Of a stretch of DNA of 64,000 nucleotides, positions 46,101-52,329 are shown piece by piece. How positions within the stretch are numbered: position 1 is the stretch's first letter; each line of letters begins with the position of its first letter. The notes beneath the pieces were generated by a model that ran no database searches, had not been told where the DNA came from, and saw only the letters and a program-made list of their open reading frames with translations. The position numbers and the translations under genes were made by a program. The stretch is from an uncultured Flavobacteriaceae bacterium (GTDB lineage: Bacteria; Bacteroidota; Bacteroidia; Flavobacteriales; Flavobacteriaceae), in contig CANLWB010000003.1 in the NCBI GenBank assembly GCA_947494695.1, positions 62,001-126,000 on the forward strand. Reading direction: 5' to 3'.

Positions 46101-46135
46101 AAAATCAATCCATACATTCTTATTATTTTTCTCAT
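43124..46135 (-). CDS. T9SS-secreted clan GH-A glycosidase, GH42/GH167-like (copy D)
   Basis: 1003 aa. Signal peptide ending QFSIAQ; helical N-terminal domain (TLQALITEAENEGFNALKEK); barrel with MLTNEPHWNL (acid/base Glu near 290) and NYNSEGHFI (nucleophile Glu near 466); Rossmann-like segment NGGTVIIDAVS; sandwiches with TTGETCPDQNNGTI; and a sorting tail from YPNPTSG. It is more diverged from copies A and B than they are from each other, sharing features such as WYWPRTTDG with copy C, so it is an older paralog. It is the outermost gene of the PUL on this side. Upstream lies 530 bp to the tRNA. Confidence 0.75.
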   Translation of the reverse strand: MRKIIRMYGLILLLSLSQFSIAQVRVPKINIEDFTGTEEQALEKMSTLQALITEAENEGFNALKEKMAIRLAEVFLFYAKWDEDNKSTLVPMFDGLHNFHETTPEKLAEHLATYERSAVITVLEESIATLEGVINGDIVRNPIPEVDWSQISYDGNQMMFDGKPVFLADYNSQQATAGPYRLGDYFGDYGGGFVDPKHVSNENGDIVPWLRNELTTKSSGNFGTFFFGHRRTPDWLLQKYPDIETGRAYYTAYDISSPGSREVIEKLCAGIVPLVKGKNYTKQGYMLTNEPHWNLSGTWEVVQFSEHAKDSLRDWLKNKHLDVSNLNTLWGKNFASFDDVEIENFPIAATERGKPIWYDLMKFNQYRITNWFKFFNNEVLKHDPDAKTHIKVIPGMWSENGRHHGLDFEALTEMTTNIGNDGGAKNSLRWGAPKPWQDRYHYFWADFAMPYDFFRSISPNKVNYNSEGHFIQSGGFTDLFLDPSYVRSVYWHAVLQGMNSVRSWYWPRTTDGAYSSNEFEVSGSFAQQPKAVFELHETFMDLNANSEHIAALQHIKQHIRLFYSETSAINKPNHMSGLFDLYESLYFEGQSIGFATEKIIKNHPNSNWDVIAVFKTEYVTEAEFDALQLYLDNGGTVIIDAVSLKKDEYGRSLNKSLNTNNGGVLLSASSVEDFTTKTLNLINDKGHSPTFTLAETNGIGEKGCVWRSYVSDDDENIINIINIGKTEATLDLKLKGNSSTLVCTNLLNGEKLDSNFTIQPETVYLFSVRERTVEDNRFSITTTGETCPDQNNGTINIVADIEQDYVVTFNGTNTSFTKEITLEDIQPGTYELCIAVVGSSINKCYNLEIKEAPSVSGKSQVNGKSKTMTVEVEKGTAPYTVLINNTVTYQTSATSFDIEVNQGDEVQIKTDVDCEGLMTKHIDFLDSIKAYPNPTSGVIELNIPISVTDVPINIYGLQSQIISSEVYPVDSGKVNLNLEGKPDGIYFIELLLERPVNIKIVKQ

Positions 46136-46486
46136 ACCATAACTGTTTTATTATTACTAGTGTCATAAATAACTAAGACACTTCCCTTGATAAAATCACT
46201 AATTTTAGTGCAATTAAATTATAATAATGAAAAAAGATGTTTTATATTGTAAATATTAAGTCTCTTTTAGTAAATACTAAATCTTACAACGAGTATAATG
46301 TCTATATTTTTAATATTAGAACTATAGTACTAATGTTATTGGCTCTCTTATTAAGTGAATGACTTATAACAAATACGGCCTTGGTCATCATCAATATTTT
46401 TCTCCAGATTGGATGCTATATTCAGACACTATATAATGAAATAATAAGAAGAGCACATAAAACGTTTATTGAAACTTCAAATTGTT

Positions 46487-46494
46487 TATATTTG
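46487..46494 (+). promoter_or_regulatory. Promoter -7 box for candidate small RNA / tRNA-Leu
   Basis: TATATTTG, a perfect fit to the Bacteroidota TAnnTTTG -7 element. A good TTG at the usual -33 distance is not obvious. Transcription would begin at about 46500 and enter the structured region and the tRNA. Confidence 0.5.
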
Positions 46495-46499
46495 CGCCA

Positions 46500-46653
46500 G
46501 AAAAAGTCAATTTGACCTAAATAAAGTGAAGCAAGGTTCACAAATCGTCAACATAAATTGTGACATTAAATAGCTTACTTGTGTCGGCATTGAAGGCCCG
46601 GTTGGGCCACAAGATAAAAGCTAAGTGGTATTGCCGGACTTTTTCTATTTTTA
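46500..46653 (+). ncRNA. Candidate small structured RNA ending in a poly-T terminator
   Basis: No ORF lies here, yet the region has a -7 box at its start, a GC-rich hairpin (GGCCC 46595-46599, loop GGTT, GGGCC 46604-46608), outer complementary arms (GTCGGCA at about 46583 with TGCCGGAC at about 46632, one bulge) and then TTTTTCTATTTTT (to 46653), 13 bp before the tRNA. The arms CTTGTG and CACAAG also pair. This is the layout of a small RNA with an intrinsic terminator. I cannot assign it to a known RNA family. Confidence 0.4.
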
Positions 46654-46665
46654 CATAGTTTATTT

Positions 46666-46751
46666 GCGCACGTGGCGGAATTGGTAGACGCGCTGGCTTG
46701 AGGGGCCAGTATCCGTTTTAGGATGTGGAAGTTCGAATCTTCTCGTGCGCA
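46666..46751 (+). tRNA. tRNA-Leu (anticodon GAG)
   Basis: 86 nt. Acceptor stem GCGCACG / CGTGCGC with discriminator A. D arm contains GGTAGACGCG. The anticodon stem CTGGC/GCCAG encloses loop TTGAGGG, giving anticodon GAG. A class II long variable arm is present (TATCCGTTTTAGGATG), and the T arm has GTTCGAAT. CCA is not encoded. The last 14 nt are the left copy of the element's attachment core, so integration keeps the tRNA intact. Confidence 0.95.
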
Positions 46752-46752
46752 C
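46738..46752. repeat. attL core at the tRNA-Leu 3' end
   Basis: TCTTCTCGTGCGCAC, covering the end of the T arm, the acceptor 3' strand and one following base. It matches 59324-59338 at 14 of 15 positions. Confidence 0.85.
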
Positions 46753-46758
46753 GGATTT

Positions 46759-46797
46759 AATCCTTGTTTTCCTTAATATATAAGGGATTCAAGGATT
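46759..46797 (+). terminator. Element-borne terminator behind tRNA-Leu
   Basis: AATCCTTG (46759-46766) pairs with CAAGGATT (46790-46797), with an inner CCTTA/TAAGG pair, followed by TTTTTTA. It replaces the tRNA's original terminator, which is now displaced to 59350-59388. Confidence 0.75.
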
Positions 46798-46804
46798 TTT
46801 TATT

Positions 46805-47235
46805 TTTAAAATCCCCTAAAATCACCCCTAATATTAAATTTGAATCACTTTTTTTGAAGAATTTAGGTTTTTCTGCCTTTTATTGAAACACTTGCCAATA
46901 AGCCTTCTGTCCTCTAATGTAAGTGTTTTTAAATTATTAAGAAGTAACTAATTAACATAAACACTTGTTTGCTCTTATGATATTCATTCGTCTATTTTCA
47001 ACACACTTTCAATCAAATATTCCCAAATAATACTACTATCAATCTTCTATCTACCATTAAGATTACAAGTTCAAACAAAGGTAGCCAAAAAGGAAAAGAA
47101 AAGCAACATAGGCTATCAAACCTGACATATACATGTAGATAAACCCCACAAAAAGAAGCGGGTACACCAAAAAACTGATTATCAAGGGGTGGGGTTTTAT
47201 TAAGGTACCCTATCCTTTCTATATACAAATTAAAA
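46805..47235. other. Left-end noncoding region of the element
   Basis: No convincing gene. A 9-bp inverted repeat, AAACCCCAC (47141-47149) and GTGGGGTTT (47189-47197), lies 39 bp downstream of the 590-aa gene's stop and may fold as its terminator or be part of a recombination or transfer site. Confidence 0.35.
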
Positions 47236-49008
47236 TTAAGGTTTACCATATTTCCTAAAAGCGGAAATAGTTTGATAAATACCATAACTTATAAAAATTC
47301 TGGAAAGCCAGATTATTAAACTGACATACCAAATAGAATCATATTCTTTGAATTTTTCTAAACTAAGCTTAGGGAAGGAAGTAATGAATAAAACAAAATC
47401 TTTTAATGATTCTTCATTAAACTTTTGACCTACACCTACAGAAGAGGAATAGCTTAAGTAGAAAGCAAAAGATATTATTATTGTAAACAAGACACCTCTT
47501 GACCAACTCTTTCCATTTTTGTTAGACAACCAGTTTAGCAAAAGTAAAATCGAATCAAAACCAAATTTCTTACTTAATAACAGCTTTTCATGTTCCTTTG
47601 ATTGATATTTATATAAAGTATGCGTGTCTCCTTTCTTTTTAGCAATTTGTTTAAGCTGATTGTAAACATTTTTTAGGTTAGAATTATTTCTTGATTTATC
47701 GGATAAACCATATCCAACATTTGAATCAGAACTATATGATCGTATGTTCTTAGGATACTTTGTTGTCTCCAAACCTTCTATATTACTATCTGCTATGACA
47801 ACTTCCTTAAACTTGCTTATATCGGCATTTACTAATTTTAATTGACCACTATTTGAATTGTGAATTGTAAAAAATTCACAGTCATTTATATCCTTGAGTG
47901 AAATACTCCCTTTATTGTCAAAATCCACTAAATAGAAAGACCATATTTTTGAATCCTTTATAAATAAATCCCCAAAGTTAATACCACCAAGAGATATATC
48001 TATATAACTTCTTTCTATTACAATAGTTCCCCTATTAGTACCATTACTACTAATCATGACAGTATCTTCTATATCTTCTTCTCTATCTGTATCACTTAAA
48101 TAATTATTAAAACTAAAAAGTTGCTTAAAGTTATTATTTAAAAGAGTTAAGTACCTAATTTCAGATAAATGAACAGATGCATCCTTATCAAATGTACATG
48201 AACTAAACCAAATGTGCTCAATTGACAATTCTCTTGAAAAACCATTTATATTATCACCGTCAAAATCATTAATATAAAGTAATCCATTAAAGTTACTTCT
48301 AAAGAAATATACATAATCAAAATCACCCTCAACTAAATCAATTCTGTTGTTACATACAGAAGATTCAAAAAATAATTTACCACACTTAATATTGGACTCA
48401 AAAACTATACGATTATTAAAAGCTCCCTCAAAATTGATTGTTCCATAAATACTACCTTGAAAAGATATATGAGAATAGGTAGAATGAGGTTTAATATCAA
48501 CTCTTTCTATTTCATTTTCAATCAGAAATTCTATTTTACTATCTTTCAAAGATGATAAAGAATTGATGTCATCAATTTTCACTTTCTTAATTTTTGATGA
48601 ACCTATTTGAAAATTTTTATAACTCCCTTCAATCCTTAATTTTGGAGATTTTACTCTTCTTAAATTAATTAAGTTCCTACAATTATTTCCTATTAAAACA
48701 AGTTTGATATTAAATGTGCAATCTGTAAAACCTATTATTCCTATTTCAGACTTACTTAAGAAAAATTCTTTTTCAAAAATACAGTCAATAAATGAAATTT
48801 CTTTGACTTGAATTTCCTGTAAAGAGGTAAAAGATTTGAAAGTACATCCGTGAAATGATATAATACTATTTTTACCTACTTGCGGATAAACAACTTCAAT
48901 TGGTTTTTCAAACACGTTACCGTCAAAATTTATTCCTTGAGAAAGTATATCCCGTTTTGGTGTTCTGCTTTGCCTTCCACTATCTCCTGAACTATATACT
49001 CCTATCAT
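47236..49008 (-). CDS. Pentapeptide-like/beta-helix repeat protein with C-terminal membrane spans
   Basis: 590 aa, no signal peptide. Residues about 25-430 are a solenoid of short beta strands of ~20-residue coils (IISFHGCTFKSFTSLQEIQV, EISFIDCIFEKEFFLSKSE, IGIIGFTDCTFNIKLVLIG), recalling pentapeptide-repeat and right-handed helix proteins. A charged helical linker with the motif YNQLKQIAKKKGDTHTLYKY follows (about 455-490). Two membrane spans end the protein (about 502-522 and 555-578), the last followed by SAFRKYGKP. The C-terminal pair of spans resembles the pore module of pentapeptide/ion-channel fusions, but no selectivity filter is evident. It is the leftmost cargo gene, alone on the minus strand. 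The function is unknown; a sensing or defence role is conceivable because such solenoid-plus-TM proteins recur on mobile elements. Confidence 0.6.
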   Translation of the reverse strand: MIGVYSSGDSGRQSRTPKRDILSQGINFDGNVFEKPIEVVYPQVGKNSIISFHGCTFKSFTSLQEIQVKEISFIDCIFEKEFFLSKSEIGIIGFTDCTFNIKLVLIGNNCRNLINLRRVKSPKLRIEGSYKNFQIGSSKIKKVKIDDINSLSSLKDSKIEFLIENEIERVDIKPHSTYSHISFQGSIYGTINFEGAFNNRIVFESNIKCGKLFFESSVCNNRIDLVEGDFDYVYFFRSNFNGLLYINDFDGDNINGFSRELSIEHIWFSSCTFDKDASVHLSEIRYLTLLNNNFKQLFSFNNYLSDTDREEDIEDTVMISSNGTNRGTIVIERSYIDISLGGINFGDLFIKDSKIWSFYLVDFDNKGSISLKDINDCEFFTIHNSNSGQLKLVNADISKFKEVVIADSNIEGLETTKYPKNIRSYSSDSNVGYGLSDKSRNNSNLKNVYNQLKQIAKKKGDTHTLYKYQSKEHEKLLLSKKFGFDSILLLLNWLSNKNGKSWSRGVLFTIIISFAFYLSYSSSVGVGQKFNEESLKDFVLFITSFPKLSLEKFKEYDSIWYVSLIIWLSRIFISYGIYQTISAFRKYGKP

Positions 49009-49249
49009 AAGTCATTTTTTTTATAAAAATCTCAAGACCAAACCATTATTCAAAAGTCATTCTCCGTTTATTTTCTGCTATTATCTAATACTAGACACCA
49101 AATTCACCTTTAAACAAGAATCTAACATAGTTCATCTGCGGGAATTCACCTTCACGTAAATGTAATTAACTATTATTAAATAAGTAATAGATAGAAGAAA
49201 ATAATTTTCCTAATTTTAACAAATTAACAAGTAGACAAAAGCATAATAA

Positions 49250-51301
49250 ATGCTACATAAACCAATAAATAATATAATTAAAGCTTCTTATAATAAATTA
49301 CTAAACGAAGCAAAACAAAGAGCAGAAGATGCCTACTACAATAATATTGTATTAAAAACTGAGGGACTTAATAATTTTAAGTTATTAAAACTTTTAGATT
49401 CTGAATTAAGTAAAATAAAAATAATAATTGATAAGAGCGAATATCCGTTTTATATTAAAAATCACAATTCTGACAATTGGTTATTGACTCAACTGGCAAG
49501 TCGCCATTTTCTACTTGAAGTTGATGATACACATGAGTTTATTAATGCTGTATATCTAGGTCACTATGAAAGGAAACTTTTTAATGATATTGATGATATA
49601 GTTAAGGAAATACCTAAGTATTCATTAGCGGATTTTATGGACGGAAAGGTATGTGATTACTACTTAAATTTTGATAAATATTACAATATTGATAAAGAAG
49701 AGTATCATAGCATTCTTGAATGGCAGACTGAAAACTTAATCAAGGTTGTTTCGTATGACACAATAAATACTATTAATAGAATTCAAAAATATTGTAAAAC
49801 AATTACCACCCCTCTAGAATATATAAATGGCGAATACAAACTCCTAAATAATTCATTATTAGAAGCACATGTTAAAAATGCAAAAGAACTAAAGGAAACC
49901 TTAAAAAAATCCACAATTTTGTCAGGTTTAAATCTAGAAAGTTTTGATGATGCTTTGTTGTACGAGAATTATGAAATTTTATACAGCAATAGAATTGATT
50001 TTAAAAAAGTATCCTTAAAGACAATAGGAAATTTAATTGAAGAAATTGGTAAAAAGCCTAATAGGCTAATTAGTAATGAATATACTTTATTTTATACAAT
50101 TAATAATTTATTATTTTGGTTTGAAGACATTATAGAGGGACAGTCTATTTATAAACATTTTGAATATCCAGATTACAATCTTGAACTGGAAAATTTAATT
50201 TCCAATGTGGTCAGTAAAGCTAATGACTATGAAATAACGATAGACAATTATGCTTACGATGAAAACAAAGACAAAGAGGATATAAAATCATATTTATTAG
50301 AACAATTTGATATTTATCGCAATAAATTTAACAACTATGAATCTAAAAATTATTTTTATTTAATAGTCAAAGAAAACAGAAGAGCTTTGCTCGGAACACT
50401 TAAAGTCAATTCATTTTTTGGTAACGAATTTGAACAACATATAAAACTGATTAAAGAAGCTCTTATTATACAAGAATTTTGTTGGAAAATTGTTCAAACT
50501 TATTGTGGTGTTTTTGACACTCATAGATTAGACTTTCCTGACAACGATGTTTCTTATACTGAAATAATGTTTTTAATGCATCAAATGGTTTTAGATAAGG
50601 AATTATACAATGATTTGGAAGAAACTCTTGATAATTTCATGATGCAATTTCATAACTTTCGGCTTCCTATGGATGTCTTTTTTCAAAACCAAAGAGACAA
50701 ATTCACAAACCTCTATCGTAAATGTATTGATAGATTACAAAATACTCTAGATGATTCAGAACCTAACAAAAAAGTATTATATGTACAGAGTAGACTAAAA
50801 GAACTAAGGCATCGTGAGGCACGATTAGATGCTTATATTAAAGAAGATAAAGATTTGGGCAAAAAGGAGTTCAAATATTCTACACTTTTTAGAGAATTTT
50901 TAGAAATAGAAGCTGAATTCATTAAAGATACCAGTCAAGCAAATGGGGATTTCTCATTACAAATTGAAACATCAGAAACACTTTTAATCAATACACATAA
51001 CGATGAACTATTAAGTCTAACCACAGAAGAAAAAACAAAATACATATATTCTATGTTAGAAGATTTATCAATTACAAATGAAGGTCAATCAATTCTTAGC
51101 ATGAGAAAAAAAGGAGCAATTAGAGGTGTTACCGAAGCATTAAGAGAATGTAGCATACTTCCAAATGTTAGCCTTGATAAATTATATAAAACGCTAGGAA
51201 AGGAAATAGGACTAAAAATAAAATCTAAACTAGATGTGTCAAACGTATCTGAAGAATTCAGAAAAAAAACAATGAAATATATTAAGAATAAGCCATTTTA
51301 A
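49250..51301 (+). CDS. Large cytoplasmic protein of unknown function (element cargo)
   Basis: 683 aa, no signal peptide or membrane span. It is rich in Asn, Lys, Ile and Leu, and mostly helical in appearance, with long amphipathic stretches and a coiled-coil-like region around residues 480-560 (LYRKCIDRLQNTLDD, LKELRHREARLDAYIKED). The C-terminal ~90 residues (LTTEEKTKYIYSMLEDLS and KKGAIRGVTEALRE) look like a separate small helical domain. I do not recognise any family, and no nuclease, ATPase or Walker motif is apparent. It is divergent from the 590-aa gene, with 240 bp between them that must contain both promoters. Being the largest cargo gene of the element makes it the main candidate for its selectable trait. 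Confidence 0.6.
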   Translation: MLHKPINNIIKASYNKLLNEAKQRAEDAYYNNIVLKTEGLNNFKLLKLLDSELSKIKIIIDKSEYPFYIKNHNSDNWLLTQLASRHFLLEVDDTHEFINAVYLGHYERKLFNDIDDIVKEIPKYSLADFMDGKVCDYYLNFDKYYNIDKEEYHSILEWQTENLIKVVSYDTINTINRIQKYCKTITTPLEYINGEYKLLNNSLLEAHVKNAKELKETLKKSTILSGLNLESFDDALLYENYEILYSNRIDFKKVSLKTIGNLIEEIGKKPNRLISNEYTLFYTINNLLFWFEDIIEGQSIYKHFEYPDYNLELENLISNVVSKANDYEITIDNYAYDENKDKEDIKSYLLEQFDIYRNKFNNYESKNYFYLIVKENRRALLGTLKVNSFFGNEFEQHIKLIKEALIIQEFCWKIVQTYCGVFDTHRLDFPDNDVSYTEIMFLMHQMVLDKELYNDLEETLDNFMMQFHNFRLPMDVFFQNQRDKFTNLYRKCIDRLQNTLDDSEPNKKVLYVQSRLKELRHREARLDAYIKEDKDLGKKEFKYSTLFREFLEIEAEFIKDTSQANGDFSLQIETSETLLINTHNDELLSLTTEEKTKYIYSMLEDLSITNEGQSILSMRKKGAIRGVTEALRECSILPNVSLDKLYKTLGKEIGLKIKSKLDVSNVSEEFRKKTMKYIKNKPF

Positions 51302-51488
51302 AAGTTACTCTTCATAAGGTTTTATAAGGTCTAACACATAAATACTTATCAATAATCTAATATTTGAAAAAAAACATAGATTATGATAGTAACGATTAAA
51401 ATAACTTTAAAGAAAATTCAATTAAAAAAGGTAAAAAAATGGGTTTTTAAAATCATAAAAAAATTAAGCTTGATTCTTATTAGAGAAA
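51302..51488. other. Short gene-free gap between convergent genes
   Basis: 187 bp, very AT-rich, between the end of the plus-strand 683-aa gene and the end of the minus-strand XRE gene. No clear hairpin is visible. Confidence 0.4.
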
Positions 51489-51716
51489 TTATGTTTTAAG
51501 AATTTCAGATATATCAACCCCTAACGCTTTCACTATCTTATACAGCGTAGTAATCTTAACATTACGTTCTCCTCGCTCAATTCTACCAATCTGATTCTTG
51601 GATAGGTCTGCATCTACATTTAATTGAAATTGGCTTAAACCTTGCTTAGTTCTTAAGGCTCTAATTTTATTACCAATGTTATTGATTATCTCTTGTTCTT
51701 CCTTTTTTGACAACAT
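51489..51716 (-). CDS. XRE/Cro-cI family repressor
   Basis: 75 aa. A single HTH_3 domain fills the protein: IGNKIRALRTKQGLSQFQLN (helices 1-2), DLSKNQIGRIERGERNVK (recognition helix), then TLYKIVKALGVDISEIL. It is typical of short stand-alone regulators on mobile elements. It is divergent from 51868-52296, and the shared 151-bp region carries a perfect palindrome overlapping a -7 box, so it probably represses that promoter. Autoregulation is likely but not visible. Confidence 0.9.
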   Translation of the reverse strand: MLSKKEEQEIINNIGNKIRALRTKQGLSQFQLNVDADLSKNQIGRIERGERNVKITTLYKIVKALGVDISEILKT

Positions 51717-51774
51717 ATCGAAATGTTGCTCATTTTAACAAATTAATCGACCCCCTTTAGGGTGTATTTAAATT

Positions 51775-51782
51775 TATTTTTG
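51775..51782 (+). promoter_or_regulatory. Upstream -7 box (second promoter candidate)
   Basis: TATTTTTG, a TAnnTTTG match about 85 bp before the start at 51868. It could be an alternative or upstream promoter of the downstream cargo genes. Confidence 0.35.
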
Positions 51783-51806
51783 TAATATTCGGATTATTAA
51801 ACACTA

Positions 51807-51830
51807 GTACACTATACCAGTGTACATTTG
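51807..51830 (+). promoter_or_regulatory. Palindromic operator overlapping a -7 box
   Basis: GTACACT (51807-51813), 5-bp spacer, AGTGTAC (51819-51825): a perfect 7-bp inverted repeat. The last bases belong to TACATTTG (51823-51830), a TAnnTTTG -7 element 37 bp before the start of 51868. A dimeric HTH protein bound here would block the promoter. The XRE gene next door is the obvious candidate. Confidence 0.65.
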
Positions 51831-51867
51831 GATATTTCAAAGAGTAATAATCGTTAATAAGTAAGTT

Positions 51868-52296
51868 ATGAAGTCAGAACTCATAAAACTAAAAATAAAT
51901 AAGAAATCTTCAGTCGGTAAAGATGCTGAAATGATAAAGAATACTTTTATTCGAGCTTGTAAACAATTAGATGCTTCAATTTTTGAACCCCTAATTCAGG
52001 AGGAGCAGTATTTTCAAGATTTAGATAAATACAGATTCTTACAGTCCTTAAAGGATGAATTTGATTCATGGAAAGAAAAAGGGTTTACCAAAACAACCAC
52101 GATAAAAGGCTCTTGTGAAGGATGTCATTGTGGGGATAAAGTTTACCAATTCTACACAAACAAACTCACTCCTGCATTTGCCTATATAACCCATAAAGGA
52201 AACAATGAAATTGAAGATGTGTTCATGTGCAATCTTAGCAGTGGAATGAGGACAGCTAATATGGGTGTCTTGCAGAATTATGACTTTTGGAAATAA
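51868..52296 (+). CDS. Small protein with Cys-rich CEGCHCG motif, unknown function
   Basis: 142 aa, cytoplasmic. The N-terminal ~60 residues are helical. The central segment KGSCEGCHCGDKVYQFYTN has three closely spaced Cys and a His that could bind a metal. The C-terminus (EDVFMCNLSSGMRTANMG) is moderately conserved in appearance. I recognise no family. It is the first gene downstream of the palindromic operator, so it is the direct target of the presumed XRE repressor. The next gene starts 34 bp later, so it may be co-transcribed with the lipoprotein gene. Confidence 0.6.
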   Translation: MKSELIKLKINKKSSVGKDAEMIKNTFIRACKQLDASIFEPLIQEEQYFQDLDKYRFLQSLKDEFDSWKEKGFTKTTTIKGSCEGCHCGDKVYQFYTNKLTPAFAYITHKGNNEIEDVFMCNLSSGMRTANMGVLQNYDFWK

Positions 52297-52329
52297 CAAT
52301 ACTATACCAATATCAAATAAAATTAATTT

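Noticed and set aside
46136-46486. Promoter motif with AGTGTC/GACACT inverted repeat before copy D
   Set aside because: The 6-bp arms in AT-rich sequence are weak and do not match the shared PUL motif; not enough to call.
47013-47285. 90-codon minus-strand frame near the left end of the element
   Set aside because: It overlaps the start of the real 590-aa gene's 3' end and has no start region or recognisable composition; Phe/Leu-rich from AT-rich DNA.
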